Shown here in pieces: positions 1-7,544 of a stretch of 33,141 nucleotides of DNA; the stretch's first letter is position 1, and each line of letters opens with the position of its first letter. Under the pieces are notes generated by a model. That model saw only the letters and a program-made list of their open reading frames with translations, was not told the DNA's origin and made no database searches. The stretch lies in the NCBI GenBank assembly GCA_946481495.1, contig CAMLNW010000003.1, positions 1-33,141 on the forward strand, read 5' to 3'. This stretch comes from an uncultured Actinomycetes bacterium. GTDB taxonomy: Bacteria > Actinomycetota > Thermoleophilia > Solirubrobacterales > Thermoleophilaceae. The position numbers were made by a program, and so were the translations under genes.

Positions 1-2
1 TC

Positions 3-2771
3 GACTTGATCGCTGAGGACTTCGACGATCGTCTCACCGCAATCCAAGCAAAGAACTACGGCCCGGCGGGTCGTGTCACCAAGACTGATGTTGACAAGTG
101 GCTTAGCGAGTCAAGCCGGCCACAGATTGCCGATCGGCTGCTCATCGCATCGACAGATCTTCTTAGCCCCGCGGCCCATAACGTCATGGAGGGCCAAGAG
201 AAGCCCGTCGCTAAGTGCATGCTGTCGGATCTTCGCGATTCGCCTGTGCGGTGGCCGAAAAACGCAGCCGAGCTCGGTCCTGCGGCCGTCGCTCCCGCTC
301 GGCCGCGCGCGCATCAAGTAGAGGCGTTGGAGGCGATTCAGGCCTGGGGGGAAGGTGAGGAGCGTCGAGGCCAAATAATCATGGCGTGCGGGACCGGCAA
401 GACGCTCGTAGCGATTCTGGCGGCAGATCGGCTTGCCGCACGAAGGGTCTTGGTCTTGGTCCCAACCCTCGATCTGTTGCACCAGACTGCTCGAGAGTGG
501 TCGGCGAATGCTGAGAGCGCTCGTTCCTTACTCTTGGTTTGCGGGGAGACACAGGACAGCGAGGCCGAGGATTTGTCGCGCGGTGACGAGCTCGCCACTC
601 GTCGCACGACTGATCCCGCACGTATAGCCGAAGCTCTGTCCCGCCCGGACATTTTGGTCGTTTGCACGTACCACTCGTCGCCCCTGATCGCCGACGCAAT
701 GAACCTCGTTCCGGACGCTGAGTTCGACCTCGCCGTAGCCGACGAGGCTCACCGTTGCGCTGGATTGGAGGGTGCTTCGCACAAGACGGTTTTACGGGAG
801 GAGGCTATTCGCGCGCAACGGCGCCTCTTCTTCACTGCCACTCCGACAATCTTTGGTGTTGACGACAAGGTGAAGGCATCGACCATGAGCGTCGCGTTGG
901 CGTCGATGGACGACACTGAACGCTTCGGTCCTGTCGTGCATCACATTTCGTTTGGCGAGGCGGTAGATCGTGGGCTTCTAACCCCGTATCGCGTCGCCGT
1001 TATTACCGTACGCGATAGCGATGTGCAGCAACTGATTGACGACCGCCGGATTGTCACGGCCGATGGTGATCGCAACCTCGAGGCGGTCAACCTTGCTGTT
1101 CAGATCGCGTGTGCCCGCGCGATGCATACATACGGCTGCAAGCGCATCGTGGCATTCCATCGAACCATTCCGGCCTCGAAACGCTTCGTCGATCACTTTC
1201 CTATTGCAACTGATCTCCTTGCTGAGGAGGAGCGTCCCGCCGGGTCGCTGTGGGTGAAGCATGTAGACGGGAATGGCATGCGGCCAGTGCTGCGCCGACA
1301 GCGTCTCGCGTACTTCAAGTCCACCGACGACGAAGATGAGTATCGGCTCCTGTCCAACGTCCGGATGCTCTCCGAGGGAGTCGACGTCCCTGGAATCGAC
1401 GGCGTGGTCTTCGTTGATACCAACAGAGGACACGCTTCGATTATTCAGGCGGTCGGTCGCGCTGTGAGACCCTCGCCTGGCAAATCGGAGGGCACGATCA
1501 TCCTGCCGATCATTGTGCGCGAGGACGAGACTCCCGCTCAAGCCTTGTCTCGCTCAGAGCACCGTCACATCGTCAAAGTGCTCGGCGCTCTCAGGAGCCA
1601 CGACCCTAAGATCACCCGGTCGCTCGACGAGCTTCGTTACAACGTCAAGCCGGGCGACTATTCGCCCTCGGGACCGGGGCGGTTCGTGGTTGATGCCCCA
1701 CTTCATGTCGGCGAAGACTTTGCTGACGCGATCGAGGTCGCGCTCGCCCGTGCACTAGGAACACGACGAACTGGCGGACGAACCTCCCGCCGCCCGGTCA
1801 CCGAAGCGTTTACCGCCGACGAGATCCCGCAACGCGCCGAGGACAACGCCTTCAAGATCGGGATCGGCGGTGACCTATACAACGCCGGTCTTCTTCAACT
1901 ACTCACGCGGGTGCCTGAGGACTATTCGTCTCTACTGAAGCCTTGCTGGGAGGAGGCGAAATCTCGTTGGTCGGCTGGCACACTCGACGACGAGTACAAG
2001 TGGATCATCGCCGATCGCGTGTCATGGCTGGCTGAAGACCTCGACAATGGTGAGCGTCAACGGACAGAGATGGCGGAACTCACGCGCTACGCCGTCCCCG
2101 ATCAAATCGCGTCGCAATTCCGCAAGGGCGGCATCTACACGACGGGGCCCCTAGCGCTCATTTCAGACGGGTCAGCTTCAACCGACGCTATGGTCGCGCC
2201 ACTCGCTGCCATCCACGGGGCAATCACCCATCTCGGAATGACCCCTGAGCAGCAAGTCGACGCCATGCTGAAAGCGTTGACGGTCCTGGCCCCATCAGTA
2301 CCTGCCCCCGAGGCTGGCGTGTACGGCTGGGAGTGGGGTGCGGAGGACGCGACGATCGCCGCACTAGCTGGACTAGCGCAGGGTCTGCGACACCGAGCCG
2401 CAGAACTCCGTCGGCTCGACCTCCCAGAGCCCCTGCCTTATGAGATGGATGAGGTGCAGGCGTTCAACCGCGGCCTTGAGACTGCAGATCGCCTCGTCTC
2501 GCTCGTTGATGATGCGATGCCGTACCGATTTGCGGGCGACGAACGATATGCCAGAGCACGTCGCTCGGAGGAGCGATACCTAACCCCCGACGAACGCTTT
2601 GACGAACTCGGTTGGCAGATATACCTGCTGATTCTCGCAGTCGACGGAGCGGAAGATCTAGCAGAGAAACTCGCGATGGAGGGAACCTGGCGCGAGCGGA
2701 AGAAGGTTCAAGCAGATCGCCTGCGGCGATCACGACAGCGATTCGACGCTCTCAGCATGGTGAACGCGTAA
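3..2771 (+). CDS. DEAD/DEAH-family helicase with Mrr-like nuclease motif (5' truncated)
   Basis: Superfamily 2 helicase, open to the left edge of the window, so the true start is missing; the TTG at 6 is only the first possible start. Numbering from that TTG, a QAK signature (residues 14-16) followed by a region typical of the Mrr-like PD-(D/E)XK domain suggests that most of an N-terminal nuclease domain lies off the edge. Helicase motifs are complete: Walker A ACGTGKT (127-133), DEAH (246-249), TATP (277-280), LSEGVDVP (455-462) and QAVGRAVR (481-488). The last 330 residues or so I do not recognise. The nuclease-plus-helicase order resembles the large predicted helicases of restriction systems (COG4889-like), so DNA restriction is the likely role. 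That is inferred; no methyltransferase is visible in the window. Confidence 0.85.
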   Translation, partial: DLIAEDFDDRLTAIQAKNYGPAGRVTKTDVDKWLSESSRPQIADRLLIASTDLLSPAAHNVMEGQEKPVAKCMLSDLRDSPVRWPKNAAELGPAAVAPARPRAHQVEALEAIQAWGEGEERRGQIIMACGTGKTLVAILAADRLAARRVLVLVPTLDLLHQTAREWSANAESARSLLLVCGETQDSEAEDLSRGDELATRRTTDPARIAEALSRPDILVVCTYHSSPLIADAMNLVPDAEFDLAVADEAHRCAGLEGASHKTVLREEAIRAQRRLFFTATPTIFGVDDKVKASTMSVALASMDDTERFGPVVHHISFGEAVDRGLLTPYRVAVITVRDSDVQQLIDDRRIVTADGDRNLEAVNLAVQIACARAMHTYGCKRIVAFHRTIPASKRFVDHFPIATDLLAEEERPAGSLWVKHVDGNGMRPVLRRQRLAYFKSTDDEDEYRLLSNVRMLSEGVDVPGIDGVVFVDTNRGHASIIQAVGRAVRPSPGKSEGTIILPIIVREDETPAQALSRSEHRHIVKVLGALRSHDPKITRSLDELRYNVKPGDYSPSGPGRFVVDAPLHVGEDFADAIEVALARALGTRRTGGRTSRRPVTEAFTADEIPQRAEDNAFKIGIGGDLYNAGLLQLLTRVPEDYSSLLKPCWEEAKSRWSAGTLDDEYKWIIADRVSWLAEDLDNGERQRTEMAELTRYAVPDQIASQFRKGGIYTTGPLALISDGSASTDAMVAPLAAIHGAITHLGMTPEQQVDAMLKALTVLAPSVPAPEAGVYGWEWGAEDATIAALAGLAQGLRHRAAELRRLDLPEPLPYEMDEVQAFNRGLETADRLVSLVDDAMPYRFAGDERYARARRSEERYLTPDERFDELGWQIYLLILAVDGAEDLAEKLAMEGTWRERKKVQADRLRRSRQRFDALSMVNA

Positions 2772-2996
2772 ATCGCAGACAACTTGCCTAGACCTTGACC
2801 GCCGTTTGGCTCTGGGCTTCACTCGGAGACACCCAGCAAGCCGTTGTCGTTCTTGTCCCGCTTACCTGAGCTGTTCTTTTTGGGAGCGATCCTGCATCAC
2901 ATTCGAGGTTTCGCGGTTACGCTCGTGCGGACCCGATGCACGGCTGTCGGAGGCTGGTCCTTTCGGAGATCGGTCGTGTGGGGAGGGCTGGCGACG

Positions 2997-3242
2997 ATGG
3001 ATCGCACATCAGGGGGAGCCGTGGTTGGCAACGGACACCGACATGCGGTTAGTGAGTCCGACCTCAGGCTCGATGAGCCGTTGTGGACGGTGGAGAAGGT
3101 GGCGCGGTTGCTATCGGTCAAGCGGGCGTGGGTCTACGCAGCCACCCGCGAGGGCCTGCTGCCTTACGTCAAGGTCGGCCGCCATTTGCGCTTCGTAAGG
3201 GCCGACATCGAACGTTGGATTCTCGAGCACCGCAACCACTGA
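2997..3242 (+). CDS. MerR/excisionase-type helix-turn-helix protein, copy 1
   Basis: An 81-residue DNA-binding protein. Its C-terminal half (WTVEKVARLLSVKRAWVYAA, then VGRHLRFVRADIERWI) is the helix-turn-helix-plus-wing pattern of excisionase and MerR-like small regulators. The ATG at 2997 is chosen because a purine-rich GGGGAGGG lies about 10 bases upstream; the frame is open back to 2844, but that extension has no such signal and an unlikely composition. It precedes a spacer with a long hairpin and the first Replic_Relax gene. Copies 2 and 3 (6016 and 7004) are closer to each other than to this one. The role is probably excision, or control of the transfer module; which of these cannot be read from sequence. 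Confidence 0.75.
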   Translation: MDRTSGGAVVGNGHRHAVSESDLRLDEPLWTVEKVARLLSVKRAWVYAATREGLLPYVKVGRHLRFVRADIERWILEHRNH

Positions 3243-3740
3243 GCGCCTGTCGATTGGGTTGTCGAAACCCCTTCATCGCCCCACAAGCTGAATCGCAATC
3301 CAGCGCCCCCGAACCTCCTCGGCCACCTCGCTTCCCACGTGGAATAGGGGCCGCTCCGCCCTTCTCCTTGGCTCCATTGGATTTCCTGACCACCCGCCCT
3401 CCGCTGCGCTGCGTGTGGGTGGTCAGGAAATCCAGTGAGAAGAAAGGGGAGATGGAGATATGGAAGAGGAAGGAGAGGAGGGGGTAGGGGGTTCGGGGTG
3501 ATGAGGTGTGGATGGAAGATTGGGGGCGATAAGTGTTGTTGGTTGTTGTTGAGTCGTGATGACCTGTGGTGAGCGGCGCTAAGAGATGGAAAAGAGGGTT
3601 AGTGGTGGCGGTTATAGATGGGTCATGTTGGTTCTTGAGCAGGTGTGTAGAAATAGGTGATGTAGCTCTAAATTGACGGTAGTTAGGTAGCTAGCCGTGA
3701 GTTGTGTCGGTCTGTTCGTCAAGCGAACAAGGAGACCGAT
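3243..3740. other. Gene-free spacer with hairpin and C-poor tract (candidate cis-acting transfer or replication site)
   Basis: About 500 bases with no convincing gene. The left part holds an 18-bp-arm inverted repeat (3378-3434). The part from about 3437 to 3700 is strongly strand-biased: by my count only about 18 of 264 bases are C, and G is by far the commonest base, beginning with a nearly pure purine run. It lies directly upstream of a Replic_Relax gene and a VirD4/TraD-like ATPase gene, where an origin of transfer or replication, or a structured RNA, could sit. The composition and repeat are seen; the function is inference. Confidence 0.5.
3378..3434. repeat. Perfect inverted repeat, 18-bp arms, 21-base loop
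   Basis: Arms at 3378-3395 and 3417-3434 are exact reverse complements (left arm TGGATTTCCTGACCACCC). The loop contains a CGCTGCGCTGCG-type stretch. A weaker extension may continue outward, where CTTCTC on the left can pair with GAGAAG on the right. There is no T-run after the right arm, so it is not a typical terminator. A comparable hairpin lies in the equivalent place of the second module (7399-7443). Confidence 0.8.
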
Positions 3741-4400
3741 GTGGCAAGCAGGCCGGCAAGATCAACGCGAGTACCGAGGCGAACGAGAGCCGACGCTGGG
3801 ACGCCGAGGGCGACCGAACGTGATCTGCGTCTGCTTAGGACAGTCGCGGAGCAGTACGCGATCACGCTGCCTCAACTGGCGGCGATGATGGGCCGTTCGA
3901 TTCATGCGGCGCGGTGGCTGCGCGACCGCTGGCGGGCAGCCGGCTGGATCGACAGCCGCACCGTGCTTGTCGATCGTCCTGTCTTTCTGTGGGCGACCCG
4001 CGCCGGCGTCCAAGCTGTCGGCCTGCGTTACCCGGGGTGGGGGCCGACCCCCGGTGTGCTCGCCCACGTCGAGGCAGTCACCGACGTTCGCCTGCATCTG
4101 CAGGCGAACGGCCGGGACGTTGGTTGGGTCAGCGAGCGCGACATCACCCTGGCGGCTCGCGGTGCGCATCGACCGGATGGGCTGTTGGTCGTCGGCGACA
4201 GCGAGGTCGCAATCGAGGTCGAGCTGACCCGCAAGGCACGGTTGAGAGCGCGCGGGATCATGTGCGAGCTCGTCGCTCGCTATGCAGGTGCCGTCTACTT
4301 CGCAACCGCTGGGACGCGGCCGCTGCTCGAGGATCTCGCCGCCGAGGTCGGTCAGGGCCGTGTGCAGGTGCGCTCGCTGCCTGAGGGAGCGGCGGGATGA
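3741..4400 (+). CDS. Replication-relaxation (Replic_Relax) family protein, copy 1
   Basis: 219 residues. The N-terminal third is a winged helix (residues about 25-95: 'TERDLRLLRTVAEQYAITLP' followed by a strand-turn wing). The C-terminal half has a PD-(D/E)XK-like core: PDG (145-147), then E159-x-E161 and K165 in IEVELTRK. Replic_Relax proteins are found on plasmids and integrative elements and are thought to act in replication or transfer initiation. GTG 3741 is chosen because AAGGAG ends six bases upstream; an upstream TTG at 3702 has no such site. The stop overlaps the next gene's start (ATGA), so it is co-translated with the coupling ATPase. A diverged paralogue with the same E-x-E-x3-K spacing lies at 7545. 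Confidence 0.75.
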   Translation: MASRPARSTRVPRRTRADAGTPRATERDLRLLRTVAEQYAITLPQLAAMMGRSIHAARWLRDRWRAAGWIDSRTVLVDRPVFLWATRAGVQAVGLRYPGWGPTPGVLAHVEAVTDVRLHLQANGRDVGWVSERDITLAARGAHRPDGLLVVGDSEVAIEVELTRKARLRARGIMCELVARYAGAVYFATAGTRPLLEDLAAEVGQGRVQVRSLPEGAAG

Positions 4401-6019
4401 ATCCGCACAACCGCGACGAGCCGAACAACGTCCTGGCATTCGCGGGACTGTTTCTAGTCGGGTGTTTGGTGAGTGTCCCGGCGATGGCTGTTGGGGCTGT
4501 GATCGGTCGGCTGTTGCGCCGCCGGCGCGGCTGGCTGGGTGCCGCGGCGGTGGCCGGGATGGCGGCTGGTGCGCTGCTGGCGTCCCCGATCCTGGCCGCC
4601 GTGGCGCATGGCGTCGAAGCCGCCGAACAGGCATCTGGCGATGGCCTTGGCCGGATGCTGGCGGCTGGTTGGCCGCACATGCGCGGCTGGTGGCTTCAAG
4701 CGCTCGTCCTGGCGCCGGTCTTCGGGCTCGTGTTCGAGCTGGTCCGCTCTCCGCACGTCGAGGAGCTGCGCGACCGAGCCGAACGCCGCCAAGCCTGCCG
4801 CCGGGCACGCCGTGAACGGCGTGCCCGCAGGGCGGTCGGCATCCACGACTGCGTCGGCGTCCCGGTTGGGTTCACGCTCGGCCGCCACGTCGAAGGCGAG
4901 CGGCTGCTTGACGTGCGGCGTGGCCGGGCGGTGATGCCGCTGGACCGGCTCGCCAAGACGGTGCTCGTCGTCGGTGCGCCGGGGTCGGGGAAGACCGAGA
5001 CGCTGCTCGCGCTCGCAGGCGGCGTTGCCGCCTGCTCGGACTGGCAGGTGTTCGTCCTCGACGCCAAGGGCGACCCGTCCACGCTGCGCCGCTTCGGCGA
5101 TCTCATGCGCGCCACCGGCCGCACACCCAAGTCGTTCCCTGGGGAGGCGTATGACGGGTGGCGCGGATCGGGTCGTGAGATCGCGAGTCGGTTGGTCGAG
5201 TTGATCGACTGGGCCGACGAAGGGCCCGCCGCCTACTACCGGGACATCTCCACCAACCTGATCCGGCTCGCCTGCACCGTCCCGGCTGGGCCGCCGAAGT
5301 CATCGTCCGAGCTGTTGGAGCGGTTGGACCGCCAGACGCTTGCTGGTCTGTGGGCCGGCACCCCGACCGCCGGTCGGGTGCTCGCCTTCAAGGACGAGCA
5401 CGTCCTCTCATGCCGTGCCCGCTATCAGGCGTTCTTCGACGCCATCGACGGCCAGCTCGACGGCTCGTGGGCGTTCGAGGACGCCCCGGCCGGCTACCTG
5501 CTGCTCAACGAGCTCCTCTACGGAGAGGAGACCACCAAGCTCGCCCGGTTCCTGCTCGAGGACTTCAAGCAGTACGTCGCGGCCCGCAAGGCCGAAGCGC
5601 AACGGGTGCTGATGGTCGTCGACGAGTTCTCGGCGATCGCGACCGGCGAGGACGTCGCACGTGTGATCGAGACCGTCCGCTCCTACGGAGCGTCGTTCGT
5701 CCTCGCGCCCCAGGCGTATGAGGGGATGGGCGGCCCCGAAGCGGCGGCGCGGATCGTCAACGCCGCCCACACCATCCTGCTCCATGCCGTGCCCGAACCC
5801 GAGCAGATCGTCTCGGCCGCCGGCACACGGATGGCGATCGAATCGAGCATCCAGCATGACCAGGGCCGCGCGCTCGAGCTCGGCTCCGCGCGCGAGCAAC
5901 ACCAACTCCGTGTCGATCCCAACGACGTCCGGCGTCTTCGGCCGGGGATGTGCTTCGCGATCGGCTCCGGCCAAGCTCAGAAACTCCAGATCGCACCGAC
6001 CGGAGAGGTGGCGCCATGA
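4397..6019 (+). CDS. VirD4/TraD/HerA-like conjugation-type ATPase, copy 1
   Basis: 540-residue membrane-anchored AAA-type ATPase. Hydrophobic segments at about 11-40, 45-70 and 98-116 are followed by a basic stretch (125-146) and the motor domain. Walker A is GAPGSGKT (193-200), a LDAKGD motif is at 221-226, and Walker B is VLMVVDEF (404-411). Coupling proteins of this kind bring DNA to a secretion channel or pump it across the membrane. Start and stop both overlap the flanking genes by ATGA, so copy 1 of the Replic_Relax gene, this gene and the next HTH gene form one translationally coupled operon. No other type IV secretion component or classical relaxase is seen in the window. Confidence 0.85.
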   Translation: MNPHNRDEPNNVLAFAGLFLVGCLVSVPAMAVGAVIGRLLRRRRGWLGAAAVAGMAAGALLASPILAAVAHGVEAAEQASGDGLGRMLAAGWPHMRGWWLQALVLAPVFGLVFELVRSPHVEELRDRAERRQACRRARRERRARRAVGIHDCVGVPVGFTLGRHVEGERLLDVRRGRAVMPLDRLAKTVLVVGAPGSGKTETLLALAGGVAACSDWQVFVLDAKGDPSTLRRFGDLMRATGRTPKSFPGEAYDGWRGSGREIASRLVELIDWADEGPAAYYRDISTNLIRLACTVPAGPPKSSSELLERLDRQTLAGLWAGTPTAGRVLAFKDEHVLSCRARYQAFFDAIDGQLDGSWAFEDAPAGYLLLNELLYGEETTKLARFLLEDFKQYVAARKAEAQRVLMVVDEFSAIATGEDVARVIETVRSYGASFVLAPQAYEGMGGPEAAARIVNAAHTILLHAVPEPEQIVSAAGTRMAIESSIQHDQGRALELGSAREQHQLRVDPNDVRRLRPGMCFAIGSGQAQKLQIAPTGEVAP

Positions 6020-6222
6020 CCTCGGAGCTGCAACCCGCCGGGTCGCTGGCCGAGCCGCTGCTCGACGCGGCCGCCGCCGCGAAGCTGCTGTCGGTCAGGC
6101 CGTCATGGGTCTACGACGCCGCACGTGAGCACCGCATCCCGCACCTGCGGATCGGCCGCCACGTCCGGTTCCTGCGCACCGATCTCGAAGCCTGGATCGA
6201 CCGGCAACGCGCCGGCAACTAA
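6016..6222 (+). CDS. MerR/excisionase-type helix-turn-helix protein, copy 2
   Basis: 68 residues, nearly all of them the excisionase/MerR-type DNA-binding fold (AKLLSVRPSWVYDAAREHRI followed by a VGRHVRFLR-like wing, here IGRHVRFLR). The ATG overlaps the upstream ATPase stop (ATGA), which fixes the start. A stretch of 31 residues is identical to copy 3 at 7004, and the DNA of that stretch is about 90% identical, so the two arose by a recent duplication. It closes the first module's operon. The likely role is a small DNA-bending or regulatory protein. Confidence 0.8.
   Translation: MTSELQPAGSLAEPLLDAAAAAKLLSVRPSWVYDAAREHRIPHLRIGRHVRFLRTDLEAWIDRQRAGN
6089..6177 (+). repeat. Direct repeat within HTH copies 2 and 3, left copy
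   Basis: 89 bases that recur at 7122-7210 with about eight mismatches, 1033 bases apart. They encode the conserved helix-turn-helix and wing. The XRE regulator gene lies between the copies and could be lost or inverted by recombination between them; this is an inference. Confidence 0.8.
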
Positions 6223-6240
6223 ACCGTCCGCGCAAACAAT

Positions 6241-6302
6241 CGCTTGACGGTTCTCGCTTGACAAAGCTGGGGCATCGATGCATTCATATAACCATAATGC
6301 AT
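6241..6302 (+). promoter_or_regulatory. AT-rich control region upstream of the XRE regulator
   Basis: The octamer CGCTTGAC occurs twice (6241-6248 and 6255-6262); the second overlaps a TTGACA (6258-6263) that could be a -35 box. A 7-bp inverted repeat, ATGCATT (6278-6284) and AATGCAT (6296-6302), separated by 11 bases, surrounds -10-like sequences (TATAAC, CATAAT). In this GC-rich DNA such an AT-rich dyad stands out and is a good candidate operator for the regulator just downstream. The -35/-10 spacing is not ideal, so the exact promoter is uncertain. Confidence 0.45.
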
Positions 6303-6335
6303 ATGCCTCGTAGTTATACAGTCGAGAGGACCGTG

Positions 6336-7046
6336 ATGGCAGGGCCGCTCGTGCGGGCGCTTCGGCTTGCGTGCGGGTTGGACCAGGGCCCGCTTGCGGA
6401 TGCCCTGGGGTTCTCGCAGGCCCATCTGTCGAAGCTGGAGCGCAGCGACAATCGGCTATCGGCCGAGCGCTGGCTTGCGGCCGCGTCCGCCCTTGGACTG
6501 GGTACCCGCGAGGAAGACGAAGCGACGTTGCAATACGTCCTCGCCCACATGGAGGACGCCGTGGAGGACACCCATGTCCTGCGGCTCCTCTACGACGAGG
6601 ATGGGGAGGTGCCGATGTTCGTCGACGCGACTTCTGCGTTGACGGCGTTCGGGGTGCTCGACGAGTTCCGCGAGTTCGACCCCCCAAATGCGTGCTTGCT
6701 GGCGATCTGGCCGGACTTCGCCGACCGGATCGCCGCTGACGGCGAGGGCACCATCGAGGTGTCCGCATCCGGCAAGTCTGAGCAAGAGCGAAGCCTCGCC
6801 CTTGCCGGCGCGGTGCTCGCCGCCGCGTCCAGCCTGGTGCGCACATGGTTCGACCGGGCCGAGACTCGGATGCACCTGTACGAGATCGCCGAGCTCGAGA
6901 GCAGCGACGTCGCCACGAGTTCTGGAATTCACAATTTCGACCGTCCCGACCCGAGCGCCCTCACAGGGCCGCTGGTCGTGGTCGGTCAGTCAGGAGAGCT
7001 TCTATGGCCGCCGAGCCAAGAGACACAGGAGGAGCGCGACGACTAG
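6336..7046 (+). CDS. XRE-family transcriptional regulator of the element
   Basis: 236 residues. The N-terminus is a classical Cro/cI helix-turn-helix (LRLACGLDQGPLADALGFSQ, then AHLSKLERSDNRLSAERWL). The remaining 170 residues are acidic and match no family I recognise. The ATG at 6336 is preceded by GAGAGGA five bases upstream and is preferred over in-frame starts at 6303 and 6258, which would lie over the putative promoter. It sits between two near-identical excisionase-like genes and overlaps the second. That is the usual place for a master repressor of an integrative element, and the dyad at 6278-6302 suggests autoregulation. Confidence 0.75.
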   Translation: MAGPLVRALRLACGLDQGPLADALGFSQAHLSKLERSDNRLSAERWLAAASALGLGTREEDEATLQYVLAHMEDAVEDTHVLRLLYDEDGEVPMFVDATSALTAFGVLDEFREFDPPNACLLAIWPDFADRIAADGEGTIEVSASGKSEQERSLALAGAVLAAASSLVRTWFDRAETRMHLYEIAELESSDVATSSGIHNFDRPDPSALTGPLVVVGQSGELLWPPSQETQEERDD

Positions 7047-7261
7047 ATCGTCCGCTCGATTCACATACAGGCGACTCACTTGCCGAGCCGCTACTGAATG
7101 CAGAGGCCGCTGCCCGGCTGTTGTCGGTCAGGCCGTCATGGGTCTACGACGCTGCACGTGAGCACCGAATCCCGCATTTGCGGATCGGTCGTCACGTTCG
7201 GTTCCTGCGCGGCGATCTCGCCGAGTGGGTCAACACCCAGCGAGATCGGGGGCTGCGATGA
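7004..7261 (+). CDS. MerR/excisionase-type helix-turn-helix protein, copy 3
   Basis: 85 residues. A short polar N-terminal extension precedes the same helix-turn-helix and wing as copy 2. The ATG at 7004 lies inside the end of the XRE gene and is preceded by AGGAGAG seven or so bases upstream, a clear ribosome-binding site; the frame is open further upstream but without such a signal. It is probably co-expressed with the XRE regulator. The spacer after it carries a hairpin and leads to the second Replic_Relax gene, repeating the order of the first module. Confidence 0.78.
   Translation: MAAEPRDTGGARRLDRPLDSHTGDSLAEPLLNAEAAARLLSVRPSWVYDAAREHRIPHLRIGRHVRFLRGDLAEWVNTQRDRGLR
7122..7210 (+). repeat. 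Direct repeat within HTH copies 2 and 3, right copy
   Basis: Partner of 6089-6177; most differences are synonymous changes, which suggests both encoded proteins have stayed under selection since duplication. Confidence 0.8.
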
Positions 7262-7398
7262 GATCGCCGCCGCGCGTGGGTCGCTCTCATCGCCACCCCA
7301 CCGCAAGGGTCTGCTTCAGCCATGTCCGGTGGCCACTGGCCTGTCCATTCCGAGTGGACACCCAGGGCTGCTGGTTTGGCTCTAGGCCGGCCCTTGTC

Positions 7399-7443
7399 GC
7401 TGCGCACCCCGCCCCCACAACGTGTGTGACCGGGGTGCGCAGC
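7399..7443. repeat. Perfect inverted repeat, 13-bp arms, 19-base loop
   Basis: Arms GCTGCGCACCCCG (7399-7411) and its exact reverse complement (7431-7443). It occupies the same place between an excisionase-like gene and a Replic_Relax gene as the hairpin at 3378-3434, and both have a C-rich left loop edge and a GTGTG near the right. Downstream, GGCAATCA is repeated at 7503 and 7515 within a run of CAGG-type motifs up to the gene start. The rest of the 7262-7544 spacer shows no gene. Confidence 0.75.
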
Positions 7444-7544
7444 AAGTCAGGCCAGAGAGTCCAATCCAGCAACAGGGGAATCCAGGGGATTTCCAGGCCA
7501 GTGGCAATCAACAGGGCAATCAGGACCAGGGGTGGGGGTGGAGT

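Noticed and set aside
3762..4808. A 348-residue reverse-strand open frame across the first Replic_Relax and ATPase genes
   Set aside because: Composition is proline/arginine-rich shadow; the + strand genes have ribosome-binding sites, ATGA coupling and motifs.
7262..7544. N-terminal extension of the second Replic_Relax protein from 7422
   Set aside because: The extension is glutamine/glycine-rich, encoded by the repeat-bearing spacer, overlaps the hairpin and has no start signal; ATG 7545 begins at the expected place for the winged helix.
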